A stretch of 64,000 nucleotides of DNA from an uncultured Prevotella sp. (GTDB taxonomy: Bacteria > Bacteroidota > Bacteroidia > Bacteroidales > Bacteroidaceae). The DNA lies in the NCBI GenBank assembly GCA_905233245.1, contig CAJODK010000014.1:1-64000 (forward strand). The letters run 5' to 3'. Both the position numbers and the translations under genes were made by a program. Shown one piece after another: positions 38,001 through 47,251 of this stretch (position 1 is its first letter; each line of letters begins with the position of its first letter). Below the pieces are notes generated by a model that was given only the letters and a program-made list of their open reading frames with translations, was not told the origin of the DNA and did not search any database.

Positions 38001-39557
38001 GACACCACCGTCAAGATGAAAATCAGCGTCGTCGCCCTTCCGCCGCTCGATGATTTGAAGTGGTACAAGTTTGCTCAGTCTGCTGCTCGCGTGGCAATGA
38101 TGGTACGCTCCGTGGGCATCACCTACCGCACTCAGTACGGCATGGTGCTCCCAGGCTTCACTCCACAGGTGGGTGATATCTTCGGACAGCGTTCTGGTTA
38201 TGGTGCTCTGTCACCTGGTCTGGACTTCGCCTTCGGACTCATCGATGACAATTATATCAGCAAGGCGCGTGACAACAATTGGCTTCTCTCCGCAGCTGAC
38301 GCTGTCTCTACGCCTGCCACCACGTCACTGACTAAGGATTTGCAGGTGAAACTCACTCTGGAGCCCATACGCAATCTGAAGATTGACATGAATCTGGCAC
38401 ACACCAGGTCACGCTCCAAGTCCATACAGTATATGTATGAATCCACACCAACCACACAGAGTGGTTCGTTCTCCATGACTACCATCAGCATCAAGTCGGC
38501 CTTCGAAGGTACGGGCGATGCCAACAATGGTTACCACTCTGCTTCCTTCGAAAAGTTCTGCGGACTCCTCGACAGCTACCAGGCTCGTGTGCAGGCTCAG
38601 TACGATGGCGTGCGCTATCCTAATAACAGCACGATGAACGGCACAAAGTATGACCCATCCAAGACACCTGTCAAGAAGTACGGTGCTGATGTCATGGTAC
38701 CTGCATTCCTCAATGCCTATACGGGCTACAGTGGCCTGAGCATATTCCCTACTATCGCCTCTATGCTGCCCAACTGGACTCTGAAGTACAGTGGTCTGAC
38801 ACAACTGGCGTGGTTCAAGCAGCGTTTCAAGAGTGTCAATATCAATCACGGCTACAAGAGCATCTATGCAGTAGGTTCTTACTCATCATACTCTTCTTAT
38901 CAGAGCGTCATGGGCGACGAGATAGGCTTCATCACCGATGCCACTACGGGCAATCCTACCCCAAGTTCTATGTTCAATGTCTCCACCGTCAGCATCAACG
39001 AGGCCTTCTCACCACTGCTCGGCGTGGATGTCACACTCAAGAACAACATGACCTTCAAGGCAGAGTATCGCACCACACGTGTGCTGAGCCTCTCCATGAC
39101 CAGCATGCAGATTAATGAGACCACATCCAAGGACTGGGTGTTCGGCATGGGATATAAGATTAATGACTTCCGCTTCGTAAAGAGTCGTGCTCTCAAGGCT
39201 AATCGCAGCAAGAACAAGAGTGGCGACGGCGATGATGACGACTCTACCTCCAAGAACAAGAGAAGCAGTAAGACATCGAAGAAGACTGACTTCGCTCACG
39301 ACCTCAACCTGCGCCTTGATTTCTCTCTCCGCAAGCAGGCTGCCATCACTCGTGACATCGCTACCGTAACCTCTACGGCTACCAGCGGCAACACGGCTTT
39401 CAAACTGGCTTTAACAGCAGATTACACACTCTCCAAACTCCTTACCATGAGTTTATATTACGACCGTCAGAGCAACACTCCACTGCTCTCCGCAGGCTCA
39501 TATCCTACCGTCACTCAGGACTTTGGCGTATCTATGAAGTTCTCACTCACCCGTTAA
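32013..39557 (+). CDS. sprA: Cell-surface/translocon protein SprA (type IX secretion)
   Basis: 2514 aa; GPGGIRVKTQGTAEIRLGAT, VDDFENSTYNISL, TSIRFMRMYMTDFPDSCVLRLASLNLVRGDWRVY, VSMKFSLTR C-terminus. Confidence 0.9.
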   Translation: MRRQINIMMMLVAMVMIATAMTPLGLSFGTPVLDDPPTSLEKYRQQMAELELETDSIPDSLLHPRWPIQRTTPITYDDLQQGTADLPRPENMKQEVEYNDTLNKYVIGTRMGKTWVSAPIMMDQGEYLKWSEKKLFDDYFRSKNSEIFEKKGKEKFDFTDMHFDLGPAEKIFGPGGIRVKTQGTAEIRLGATMKSIDNPSLPLSNRKTTTVDFDEKINVNVTGKVGDKMNFNLNYNTDATFDYDAQNMKLKYEGKEDEIIKLVEAGNVSFPSNSSLITGASSLFGVRADMQFGRLKLQTVLSQKKSSSKSVSSKGGVQLTPFEFNVANYEENRHFFLDNYFRENYDDWMSRLPTPVTSVTINRVEIWVTNKNGSTANTRDIVAFANLGDMGVTNVPNNHEDLLYQDLAANPDLRILDNVYDILEGQNYGGVTMQGGKTYEKVGKARLLTSSEYSLNTAMGYVTLKSNLQTDQVLAIAYEYTSGGVTYQVGEFSTDNTSTEQTIFVKALKNTEVSPSQPNWDLMMKNVYYLASSVNKEKFRLDVKYQGDTIGTYTTYIPDPTVKSIPIIRLQGADRLDNNNRTHPNGQFDYVEGYTVANGRVYFPMAEPFGEGLKNALISHGMDSQTAEKYSYCELYDTTKTAAKQMAEKNKFLMTGQFKGTSANVISLGAYNVPQGSVVVTAGGVTLVEGVDYSVDYSAGEVTILNQSIIDAGTSVNVSLESQSDYTMERKSMFGVNWQYDFSKDFNISGTFQHLREQSLTSKVAMGSEPVNNTLVGFNISWKKESQWLTDMLNKIPFLHVKQPSQIQFTGEFAKLFSSIASGTQDNASYVDDFENSTYNISLLAPTSWQLSSAPKDLLTPSEYNKSDLQSGYRRGKLAWYFIDNLFTNRSSSLTPAHIRGNVELLSNHYVREVYVSEVYPNRDQSTYNGATNVLQIMNMAYYPKERGPYNFSTNLNSDGTLMTPQKSWGGMMRKLDTTDFEEANIEYVEFWMLDPFIYYDRDGTSAQHSGKLHINLGEISEDILLDGKKFYESGMPVSDSEKTIDTQWGKIPMQTTITYAFATSEGSRAKQDVGLDGLTDDEERTWYNDYLQQLPASVQQEIGRDPAGDNYHYFRGSDYDAEQLGILERYKNINNPQGNSPDSSSQTESYDTSYKSGPDIEDINQDYTLNEYEKYYDYEIDISPDALKNNTQGYVADVRTARPLLRNGTQEEVHWYLMRIPISSPSNKVGNISDLTSIRFMRMYMTDFPDSCVLRLASLNLVRGDWRVYDQSTQTLRDCNPHPGAQVTASSINIEENNDKEPVNYILPPGISRVVDPSQPQLVENNEQSLRMDIIDMATNDAIAVYKNTHFDMRYYKRLQMFVHANSTKNNPTGLKDYDIALFVRLGSDYNNNYYEYDIPLKLTEHRSNYTSNSDADRAAVWPAENMLNLDLSKFTALKKRRNIEKRNGRASYNVVFSQTDADNQKNTLRILGNPSLGEVKTMMIGIKKVGTSSTPQDAEVWVNELRLLEPESEGGWAAAANLNVQLSDLGSVQASGKYISDGFGGLEQKVMERTTDKYATYSVTTNLDLGKFFPEKAKVTAPLYYSVTRERTSPKYSPVDTDMKLEDALESAQNQHERDSIESLAVTKKVSKNFSLSGVRVGIATKGHPMPYDPANFTFSYSHSHAHTEGNTTVYENEDTWKGSLNYSWSPVYKSIEPFKKIKSKSKYYDILKKFALNYMPQTIAFNTEISRYYYELQERDLEDISSTSSIPATWNSRFLWDRDFQLRWDLTKNLHMSFHSTTQAEIEEPYVQVNKDLYPEQYEAWKDSVWQSIKHLGTPLDYNQSFNASYQLPLNLIPIFDWISADASYAATYHWARGAEEDGKVKYGNTITNNRVINLNGTLNMEKLYNHVPFLKKANERFNKTPKRNQNQNKNKNTKDKDKDKDKDKDKDSKAPKNAFVKEIVIQADTSVIITHGKKTRRLAVTARSEDGKIIPVKYKKMDDNKIKIINKGDTTVKMKISVVALPPLDDLKWYKFAQSAARVAMMVRSVGITYRTQYGMVLPGFTPQVGDIFGQRSGYGALSPGLDFAFGLIDDNYISKARDNNWLLSAADAVSTPATTSLTKDLQVKLTLEPIRNLKIDMNLAHTRSRSKSIQYMYESTPTTQSGSFSMTTISIKSAFEGTGDANNGYHSASFEKFCGLLDSYQARVQAQYDGVRYPNNSTMNGTKYDPSKTPVKKYGADVMVPAFLNAYTGYSGLSIFPTIASMLPNWTLKYSGLTQLAWFKQRFKSVNINHGYKSIYAVGSYSSYSSYQSVMGDEIGFITDATTGNPTPSSMFNVSTVSINEAFSPLLGVDVTLKNNMTFKAEYRTTRVLSLSMTSMQINETTSKDWVFGMGYKINDFRFVKSRALKANRSKNKSGDGDDDDSTSKNKRSSKTSKKTDFAHDLNLRLDFSLRKQAAITRDIATVTSTATSGNTAFKLALTADYTLSKLLTMSLYYDRQSNTPLLSAGSYPTVTQDFGVSMKFSLTR
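37765..37822. repeat. 6/12-bp microsatellite encoding (KD)n in sprA
   Basis: aaggacaaagataaggataaagataaggacaaagataaggac; KDKDKDKDKDKDKD. Confidence 0.85.
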
Positions 39558-39570
39558 AAGTGAGAAAAAT

Positions 39571-39625
39571 ATTCAACTTTCAACCTTCAACTTTCAACTT
39601 TCAACTTTTTTTTGTACCTTTGCAC
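39571..39625 (+). promoter_or_regulatory. phoH promoter preceded by TTTCAAC heptamers
   Basis: ttcaactttcaaccttcaactttcaactttcaacttttttttgTACCTTTGCac. Confidence 0.6.
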
Positions 39626-39632
39626 TCTTGAA

Positions 39633-40570
39633 ATGATAGAGAAGCATATCATATTGGAAGACATTGACCCCGTGACCTTCTACGGCGTCAACAATGCACA
39701 CCTGCAGATGGTGCGCTCACTGTACCCAAAACTGCGCATCATGGCGAGGGGTAACGTCATACGTGTCTTGGGTGACGAAGAGGTGCTATGTCATTTTGAG
39801 GACGATATGGAGCGACTGCGTCAGCATGTCCTCCGCTACAACGTCCTCACCGATGAAGACATAGTAAATATAGTAAAGGTGAGGGTTAATGTTAGCGCTG
39901 ATAATAGTTCCGCAATTGTCTATTCCATGTCTGGCAAGCCCATCAAGGCTCGTTCCGAAAATCAGCAGGCACTCATTGACAGCTACATGCGCAATGATAT
40001 GGTCTTCGCCGTAGGCCCTGCCCGTACCTCTCAATAGCACTCGCCGTCAAAGCGCTCAAGGAGAAGACGGCACGCAAGATTATCCTCTCTCGTCCTGCAG
40101 TCGAGGCGGGCGAGAAACTGGGCTTCCTGCCTGGTGACATGAAGGATAAGATAGACCCGTATCTCCAACCTCTCTACGATGCTCTGGAGGATATGCTCCC
40201 ACAGGTCAAACTGCAGGATATGATGGACAAGCATATCATACAGATAGCACCACTAGCCTTCATGCGCGGACGCACACTCTCTGATGCCGTCGTCATCCTC
40301 GACGAGGCACAGAATACCACCCCCGCACAGATTCGTATGTTCCTCACCCGCATGGGATGGAATACCAAGATGATTATTACTGGTGACCTCACGCAGGTTG
40401 ACCTCCCCAACAGTCAGAAGTCAGGACTGCACTACGCCACCGAAGTACTCAAGGATATTGACGGCATCGGCATTGTGCGCCTCACAGACAAGGACATCGT
40501 TCGACATAAATTAGTAACAAAAATAGTAAACGCATTTGACAACAATGAACAACTCTCTCACAAAAACTGA
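39633..40570 (+). pseudogene. phoH: PhoH-like ATPase, frameshifted at Walker A
   Basis: ...RNDMVFAVGPA then stop; downstream frame resumes YLSIALAVKALKEKTARKIILSRPAVEAGEKLGFLPGDMKDKI...LDEAQNTT. Confidence 0.75.
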
Positions 40571-41498
40571 ATTCTCCTTCCCTGGACAGACCGCTGTCTA
40601 TCATGGTAAGGTTCGCGACGTTTACACTATCAATGACGACCTCATGGTCATGGTAGCCACTGATCGCATCAGCGCTTTTGATGTAATCCTCCCTAAGGGA
40701 ATCCCCTTCAAGGGACAAGTGCTCAATCAGATAGCAGCGAAGTTCCTTGATGCTACTAAGGACATCTGTCCCAACTGGAAACTTGCTACTCCCGACCCAC
40801 AGGTTACCGTAGGTCTCAAGTGTGAGGGCTTCCGCGTGGAGATGATTATCCGTGGCATCCTCACAGGTTCGGCTTGGCGCGACTACCAGAAGGGCGTACG
40901 CGAGATTTGTGGTGTAAAACTTCCTGAAGGAATGCGTGAGAACGAGCGCTTCCCAGAGCCTATCATCACTCCTACCACTAAGGCTGACGAGGGACACGAC
41001 CTCAACATCTCCAAAGAGGAAATAATCACTCAGGGCATCGTATCTCGTGAGGACTACGAGGTGATGGAGGACTACACTCGCCGTCTCTTCGCTCGCGGTC
41101 AGGAGATTGCCGCTAAGCAGGGCCTTATCCTCGTGGACACCAAGTACGAGTTTGGCAAGCGTGACGGCAAGGTGTATCTCATCGATGAGATTCACACCCC
41201 TGACTCTTCCCGCTATTTCTATGCTGACGGCTATGAGGAGAAGTTTGCCAAGGGTGAACCTCAGAAGCAGCTCTCAAAGGAGTTTGTGCGTCAGTGGCTC
41301 ATCGAGCACAATTTCATGAACGAGCCTGGTCAGCAGATGCCTGAGATTACGGACGAGTATGCAGAGTCTGTGGCTGAGCGTTACATCGAACTATACGAGC
41401 ACATCGTAGGCGAGAAGTTCGATCGCACTACAGACCAGTCTGACATCAATGCACGTATAGAGAAGAACGTTACTGAATGGTTGAAGTCGAAGGCGTAA
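40545..41498 (+). CDS. purC: Phosphoribosylaminoimidazole-succinocarboxamide synthase
   Basis: [32 protein letters not shown]. Confidence 0.94.
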   Translation: MNNSLTKTEFSFPGQTAVYHGKVRDVYTINDDLMVMVATDRISAFDVILPKGIPFKGQVLNQIAAKFLDATKDICPNWKLATPDPQVTVGLKCEGFRVEMIIRGILTGSAWRDYQKGVREICGVKLPEGMRENERFPEPIITPTTKADEGHDLNISKEEIITQGIVSREDYEVMEDYTRRLFARGQEIAAKQGLILVDTKYEFGKRDGKVYLIDEIHTPDSSRYFYADGYEEKFAKGEPQKQLSKEFVRQWLIEHNFMNEPGQQMPEITDEYAESVAERYIELYEHIVGEKFDRTTDQSDINARIEKNVTEWLKSKA

Positions 41499-42214
41499 AA
41501 CCATATTCGCAGGATGGCGAGAAAGCTCCGCAGGTAGAGACGATGTTCGACAACATCGCCCCTACCTACGACAAGCTCAACCACCGTCTCTCCCTGAATA
41601 TCGACCGCTACTGGCGCTCTCGTGCCATTAAGGCTCTAAGGGCTACCCTCTCTTCTCCACAAATCCTAGATGTTGCTACCGGCACTGGTGACTTCGCCAT
41701 CCTCATGGCTCAGCGACTACACCCAGAGCACATTACGGCGACGGACATCTCAGAGGGGATGATGCAGGTGGGTCGCAGGAAGGTCAGCGAACTGGGATTG
41801 CAGGGCGTTATCTCCTTCGAGAGAGAAGACTGCACCGCACTCTCCTATCCCGACGCCTCCTTCGATGCTGTCACTGCCACCTTCGGCATACGCAATTTCC
41901 AAGACCTGGAGCAAGGGTTACGCGAGATGCACCGAGTGCTGCGTCCTGGTGGTTCTCTCTGCCTCCTCGAACTCTCCACTCCCGTTTGCACTCCATTCAA
42001 GCAACTCTTCACCCTATACAGCCGCTTCATACTACCTCTCTACGGACGTCTCGTCTCTCACGACTCACAGGCATACTCCTACCTCAATCGCTCCATCGCT
42101 GCCTTTCCGCAGGGTGAGACGATGCTCTCTATACTAAATAAGGTAGGGTTCCGTCATTCTGAGTTCAATAGATTAACCTTTGGCATTTGTACACTATACA
42201 CTGCAACAAAATGA
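41477..42214 (+). CDS. menG: Demethylmenaquinone methyltransferase
   Basis: [51 protein letters not shown]. Confidence 0.92.
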   Translation: MVEVEGVKPYSQDGEKAPQVETMFDNIAPTYDKLNHRLSLNIDRYWRSRAIKALRATLSSPQILDVATGTGDFAILMAQRLHPEHITATDISEGMMQVGRRKVSELGLQGVISFEREDCTALSYPDASFDAVTATFGIRNFQDLEQGLREMHRVLRPGGSLCLLELSTPVCTPFKQLFTLYSRFILPLYGRLVSHDSQAYSYLNRSIAAFPQGETMLSILNKVGFRHSEFNRLTFGICTLYTATK

Positions 42215-42957
42215 AACGCTACGGTATCATAGGCACTCCTCTCGGCCACTCGTTCTCTCCTGGTTACTTCAATGAGAAGTTCCACAACGAGGACATCGAC
42301 GCCATCTACGAGAAATACGAACTCCCCGTCATCACTGATGTCATGGGGCTAGTCAAATACACGCCCGACCTCTGTGGCTTTAATGTCACCATCCCTTACA
42401 AGGAGAAGATTATGTCCTTCCTCGACATCGTCTCTCCTGAGGCACGCGCCATAGGAGCCGTCAACCTCGTGAAAATTACCAATAAGGAGAACGGGGAACG
42501 ATTCCTCGAAGGACATAACACCGACGTCATCGGTTTCACTCGTTCCATACAGTCTCTCCTCAACCCCCTCTACCACAAGCGCGCGCTCATCCTCGGTACA
42601 GGTGGTGCGAGTAAGGCTGTAGGCTACGCCCTACGTCAATTCGGGCTCGACACTCTCCTCGTCTCCCGCTACCATAAGAACGACACCATCACCTACGACC
42701 AGATTACCCCTGAACTGCTTGCCGACTATACCGTCATCGTCAATTGCACCCCATGCGGTATGTCTCCTCACTTCGATGAGTGTCCCTCTCTCCCCTACTC
42801 CGCCCTCACCTCGCACCACCTGCTGTACGACCTCATCTACAACCCCGACGAGACCCTCTTCCTCAAGAAAGGACGCGCTCAGGGCGCCATCACTAAAAAC
42901 GGCCTAGAAATGCTGCTCCTGCAGGCCGAAGCAGGCTGGGAAATTTGGAACAAATGA
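42211..42957 (+). CDS. aroE: Shikimate dehydrogenase
   Basis: [44 protein letters not shown]. Confidence 0.93.
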   Translation: MKRYGIIGTPLGHSFSPGYFNEKFHNEDIDAIYEKYELPVITDVMGLVKYTPDLCGFNVTIPYKEKIMSFLDIVSPEARAIGAVNLVKITNKENGERFLEGHNTDVIGFTRSIQSLLNPLYHKRALILGTGGASKAVGYALRQFGLDTLLVSRYHKNDTITYDQITPELLADYTVIVNCTPCGMSPHFDECPSLPYSALTSHHLLYDLIYNPDETLFLKKGRAQGAITKNGLEMLLLQAEAGWEIWNK

Positions 42958-44843
42958 TTTCTGTAGAGAATCTCAAAATAGAATTCGGCGTAAAGCCTCT
43001 CTTCACGGACGTCTCGTTCGTGATTAACGAGCGTGACCGCATCGCCCTTGTCGGCAAGAACGGGGCAGGCAAATCTACCATGCTCAAGATTCTCTCTGGT
43101 CTCAAGTCCCCGACATCAGGTACCGTCGCCATACCCAACGACTGCTCCATCGGCTATCTCCCACAGGTTATGATACTTCAGGACGATACTACTGTGCGTG
43201 AAGAAGCCCGCAAAGCCTTTTCTGACGTGGATAAGATGAAAGCTAAGGTAGACCGTCTGCAGAAGGAGATGGAAACACGCACCGACTATGAGTCTGACTC
43301 CTACATGGAACTTGTCGAACGCTTCACCACCGCCCACGAGCGCTACCTCATGATGGGAGCAGAAAGCCGTGAGGCTGAGATGGAGCGCACTCTCACTGGA
43401 CTGGGATTCCTGCGCACCGACTTCGACCGTCCTACATCAGAATTCTCTGGTGGCTGGCGCATGCGTATCGAACTTGCCAAACTTCTCTTGCGACACCACG
43501 ACGTGCTACTCCTCGATGAGCCCACCAACCACCTCGACATCGAATCCATACAATGGCTGGAGCAGTTCCTCGCTCAAAGCTCGCAGGCAGTAGTACTTGT
43601 CTCCCATGACCGCGCCTTCATTAACAATGTCACTAATCGCACCCTCGAAATCTCATGCGGGCGCGTCATAGACTATAAGGTGAAGTACGACGAGTATGTG
43701 GTACTCCGCAAGGAGCGTCGCGAACAGCAGTTACGTGCTTACGAAAACCAACAGAAAGAGATAGCAGATACCAAGGCCTTCATTGAGCGCTTCCGCTATC
43801 AGGCCACCAAGGCAGTGCAGGTGCAGCAACGCATACGCCAACTTGAGAAGATAGTCCCCATCGAAGTCGATGAGGTGGACAACTCAGCCCTGCGACTTAA
43901 ATTTCCTCCCTGTCTCCGCTCTGGCGACTACCCCATCATCTGCGACTCTGTGAAAAAGACTTACGAGGAGCACCTTGTGTTCGCCGATGTCACCCTCACT
44001 ATCAAGCGCGGTGAGAAAGTCGCTTTTGTGGGCAAGAACGGCGAGGGTAAGACCACCCTCGTAAAGTGCATTATGGGCGAGATACCCTTCGAGGGAAATC
44101 TCAAGGTAGGTCACAACGTACAGATAGGCTACTTCGCCCAGAATCAGGCACAACTCCTCGATGAAGACCTCACAGTCTTCGAAACCATCGACAGCGTAGC
44201 CCGTGGCGAGATACGCCTGCGCATCAAAGACATCCTCGGTGCCTTCATGTTTGGTGGCGAAGCCAGCGACAAGTATGTCCGTTACCTCTCTGGAGGTGAG
44301 CGTACACGCCTTGCTATGATACGCTTGCTACTGCAACCCGTCAACCTCCTCATCCTTGATGAGCCCACCAACCACCTCGACATGGTATCAAAGGATGTCC
44401 TCAAGGAAGCCATCCGAGCCTTCGATGGCACGGTTATTGTAGTGTCACACGACAGAGAGTTTCTTGACGGCCTAGTCGATAAGGTCTATGAGTTCGGTAA
44501 TGGTAAGGTACGCGAGCACCTCGGTGGCATCTATGACTATCTACGCACCAAGAATGCACAGACCATAGAAGAGAGCCTCAGGACCACCCCTCCTCCCCCT
44601 CCTAGTAAGTCTAGCCAGCCTAGTAAACCCAGTCCCTCTGGTAAGTCTGGCCCATCTAGCAAAAACAGGAAAAAAATGAAGACCCTCGAAGAGCAAATCG
44701 AGAAACTAGAGCAGCAGAAAGCCGAACTCGATGAGCTCCTCCTCCTACCCGAGAATGCAGCCAATATGCAGATGGTCACCCAATATACCGAACTCCAAGC
44801 CGAATTAGACAAACTCGAAGAAGAATACTTTTCATTAGAATAG
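42954..44843 (+). CDS. ABC-F family ATPase
   Basis: Two ABC domains (GKNGAGKST, FSGGWRMRIELAKLLL; GKNGEGKTT, LSGGERTRLAM), C-terminal coiled coil. Confidence 0.92.
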   Translation: MISVENLKIEFGVKPLFTDVSFVINERDRIALVGKNGAGKSTMLKILSGLKSPTSGTVAIPNDCSIGYLPQVMILQDDTTVREEARKAFSDVDKMKAKVDRLQKEMETRTDYESDSYMELVERFTTAHERYLMMGAESREAEMERTLTGLGFLRTDFDRPTSEFSGGWRMRIELAKLLLRHHDVLLLDEPTNHLDIESIQWLEQFLAQSSQAVVLVSHDRAFINNVTNRTLEISCGRVIDYKVKYDEYVVLRKERREQQLRAYENQQKEIADTKAFIERFRYQATKAVQVQQRIRQLEKIVPIEVDEVDNSALRLKFPPCLRSGDYPIICDSVKKTYEEHLVFADVTLTIKRGEKVAFVGKNGEGKTTLVKCIMGEIPFEGNLKVGHNVQIGYFAQNQAQLLDEDLTVFETIDSVARGEIRLRIKDILGAFMFGGEASDKYVRYLSGGERTRLAMIRLLLQPVNLLILDEPTNHLDMVSKDVLKEAIRAFDGTVIVVSHDREFLDGLVDKVYEFGNGKVREHLGGIYDYLRTKNAQTIEESLRTTPPPPPSKSSQPSKPSPSGKSGPSSKNRKKMKTLEEQIEKLEQQKAELDELLLLPENAANMQMVTQYTELQAELDKLEEEYFSLE

Positions 44844-44846
44844 AAT

Positions 44847-45770
44847 ATGCCATTAAGATTACCCGATAACCTCCCCGCTATCAAGCTCCTCGAAGACGAA
44901 AACATCTTCGTCATCGATGAGACACGTGGTCATTCACAGGACATACGTCCCCTGAAGATAGTCGTCCTCAATCTCATGCCACTAAAGGTAACCACCGAGA
45001 CCGACCTCATCCGTCTGCTCTCCAACACCCCATTGCAGCTTGATATCACCTTCATGAAACTCAAGTCGCACACCTCCAAGAACACCCCCGTGGAGCACAT
45101 GAAGCAGTTCTACATCAACTTTGAAGAACTGCGCAACCGTAAGTTTGACGGCATGATTATCACAGGTGCTCCCGTTGAAGACATGCCCTTCGAGAATGTC
45201 ACCTATTGGGATGAGATAACCACCATCTTCGACTGGGCACGCACCCATGTCACCTCCACCCTCTACATCTGCTGGGCAGCACAGGCAGCACTCTATCATT
45301 TCTATGGAATAGAGAAACACAAGTTACCTAAGAAACTCTTTGGCATCTTCCCACAGGACATCAACCCAGACGAGGCAAACAAACCCCTCTTCCGTGGTTT
45401 CGACGATAAATTCAATATGCCGCAGAGCCGTCACACGGAGATAAACTCCGAAGACGTGCTTGCTATCCCCGACATCACCGTCCTAGCCTCATCGCCAGTC
45501 TCAGGCATAGGCATCGCAGCTGCTCGTGAAGGCAGAGAAATCTTTGTCACAGGTCATCTGGAGTACAATCCTGACACCCTCGACAATGAGTACAAGCGTG
45601 ACAAGGGCAAGCGTGACGACGTTGACCCGCCTAAGAACTACTATCTCAATGACGACCCCTCACAAGGTCCTCTCGTCACTTGGCGCGCCCATGCCAATCT
45701 CTTCTATCACAACTGGATAAACTACTACGTTTATCAGAAAACACCATACGATATCGACGAAATCAATTGA
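44847..45770 (+). CDS. metA: Homoserine O-succinyl/acetyltransferase
   Basis: PLRLPDNLPAIKLLEDENIFVI; LNLMPLK; ICWAAQAALYHFYGI. Confidence 0.94.
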   Translation: MPLRLPDNLPAIKLLEDENIFVIDETRGHSQDIRPLKIVVLNLMPLKVTTETDLIRLLSNTPLQLDITFMKLKSHTSKNTPVEHMKQFYINFEELRNRKFDGMIITGAPVEDMPFENVTYWDEITTIFDWARTHVTSTLYICWAAQAALYHFYGIEKHKLPKKLFGIFPQDINPDEANKPLFRGFDDKFNMPQSRHTEINSEDVLAIPDITVLASSPVSGIGIAAAREGREIFVTGHLEYNPDTLDNEYKRDKGKRDDVDPPKNYYLNDDPSQGPLVTWRAHANLFYHNWINYYVYQKTPYDIDEIN

Positions 45771-45802
45771 TATTCATCAATTAAATCACAGAAACCCAAA
45801 AA

Positions 45803-45864
45803 CTTTCAACTTTCAACTTTCGTCTTTCAACTTTTCTTTGTACCTTTGCACTCGCTTTCGTAAA
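45803..45864 (+). promoter_or_regulatory. tRNA-Lys promoter module, duplicated upstream of tRNA-Val
   Basis: 62 bp matches 62347-62408 with one mismatch by eye. Confidence 0.75.
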
Positions 45865-45868
45865 GCAT

Positions 45869-45941
45869 GCACCCTTAGCTCAGTTGGTAGAGCAACTGAC
45901 TCTTAATCAGTGGGTCCAGGGTTCGAATCCCTGAGGGTGTA
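45869..45941 (+). tRNA. tRNA-Lys(CTT)
   Basis: ACTGA-CTCTTAA-TCAGT anticodon arm; GGTTCGAATCC. Confidence 0.95.
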
Positions 45942-45949
45942 CAAAGAAT

Positions 45950-45991
45950 AATCGCAAGAGCTTAGTTTACAAGCCCTTGCGATTATTTTTT
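45950..45991 (+). terminator. Terminator after tRNA-Lys
   Basis: AATCGCAAGAGCTTAGTTTACAAGCCCTTGCGATTATTTTTT. Confidence 0.75.
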
Positions 45992-46003
45992 ATGTGATAC
46001 ACT

Positions 46004-46948
46004 TTATTTGTAGTTCACAGGCTGCAACTTGGCACCCAGCGCCTGCACTACGCCGTACTGCCCATTCACGGTCTTCTGCAAATCCATCTTCTGCATCATG
46101 TATTTACCGTTCTGCTTAACTATATTTGACTTTATGTCAGCAGAAACATTCACGCCCTTAGGCATATCTACTGGCGCCATAGCACTTGTGCTGCAGAGGT
46201 CGAGCATCTGACGAAACAACTCGCCCTGATTGTTCTGCCACTTAGCAGACTCAGCCTCCACCTTGTGAACCATTTCGTCGGAAGCATTGTACTGTGAGTG
46301 TCCCTCTATGACACGTGTCTTAATAGCCTCAGCCATGAAGCATCCATGAGCCAAACTGGCAGACCCCTGCTGGATAGCAGCCTCAGCACGCTGATACTGC
46401 ATGAGAGTGTATTCGCAGATATCCTTCAGGGCAATCTTCCTCTTGGCTATCTCTATGGCATACTCCTCACGGCTTCTGCGCTCGGTTATCATGTCCGACT
46501 CAGAAGGCCATGCCAGCATCCAGCCCTTGCTGCTGTTGACAACACCGCTCGTCGCATTGCTCATCGGATACTGCAGATAAACCATGTAGGTAGGAGTATC
46601 ATATAGCAGCACCATGGCAAACACCTTGAAGTAGTCCAGTATAGGATTGTCAACGAAAGCCTTTGTCCAAGCATAGCGAGGTATTTCGTCAATAGGGAAA
46701 GCGTTCTTCTTGTCAGGACCATAAGTGATATATTCCGTCAGACCATAAGCCTCCGTAGAGCCTACCTTTGCAAATACCTTATTGAATATATCCATGTGCA
46801 ACTTCACCTGCTGCATGTAAGCGGTAGATTTCCTGTCGCCACTGAAGGTAATTGACTTAGCCCAATCACCCAGTTCACTCTCCTTGCCCTTCCAGCGCCG
46901 TGGCCACGTCCTCCACGAAAACGCAGTCATTAAAGTCTCTAAAGTCAT
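46004..46948 (-). CDS. Hypothetical protein, start uncertain (possibly 5'-truncated)
   Basis: Long ORF but the predicted ATG lies in an inverted repeat; no signal peptide or clear N-terminus. Confidence 0.5.
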   Translation of the reverse strand: MTLETLMTAFSWRTWPRRWKGKESELGDWAKSITFSGDRKSTAYMQQVKLHMDIFNKVFAKVGSTEAYGLTEYITYGPDKKNAFPIDEIPRYAWTKAFVDNPILDYFKVFAMVLLYDTPTYMVYLQYPMSNATSGVVNSSKGWMLAWPSESDMITERRSREEYAIEIAKRKIALKDICEYTLMQYQRAEAAIQQGSASLAHGCFMAEAIKTRVIEGHSQYNASDEMVHKVEAESAKWQNNQGELFRQMLDLCSTSAMAPVDMPKGVNVSADIKSNIVKQNGKYMMQKMDLQKTVNGQYGVVQALGAKLQPVNYK

Positions 46949-47064
46949 TAGTCATTAAGCAATGAAAACATCCCCTCGGAGCTCACTATTAAATATATAT
47001 ATATATTATAATAGTGCCACCCAATCCGTGTCCAAAACCCTTAATGACCTTAATGACTAATGAC
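46944..47064. repeat. 16-bp perfect inverted repeat enclosing an AT-rich hairpin
   Basis: GTCATTAGTCATTAAG ... CTTAATGACTAATGAC; inner CACTATTA(AT)nTATAATAGTG at 46984-47016. Confidence 0.7.
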
Positions 47065-47113
47065 AATGCCGAGCACCCCAAATGTTAAAAATCACAAGCC
47101 ACACCACAGCCCC

Positions 47114-47197
47114 AGCAGAGAAATAGCCGATCCTCGCTAAGCAACAGCCAGTCCTTGCTAAGCAACAGCGCGCCCTAGCTATGCAAGGGCGTCCTTT
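47114..47197. repeat. 21-bp tandem array, 4 units
   Basis: AGCAGAGAAATAGCCGATCCT / CGCTAAGCAACAGCCAGTCCT / TGCTAAGCAACAGCGCGCCCT / AGCTATGCAAGGGCGTCCTTT. Confidence 0.75.
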
Positions 47198-47251
47198 CTT
47201 TGCAGTAACATTATGAGCGCCTAAATAACTAACTGAACCACTAAATTATCT

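Noticed and set aside
44580-44660. Pro/Ser-rich PPPPPSKSSQPSKPSPSGKSGPSSK stretch in ABC-F protein
   Set aside because: Ordinary low-complexity linker before the C-terminal coiled coil; does not match the palindrome family.
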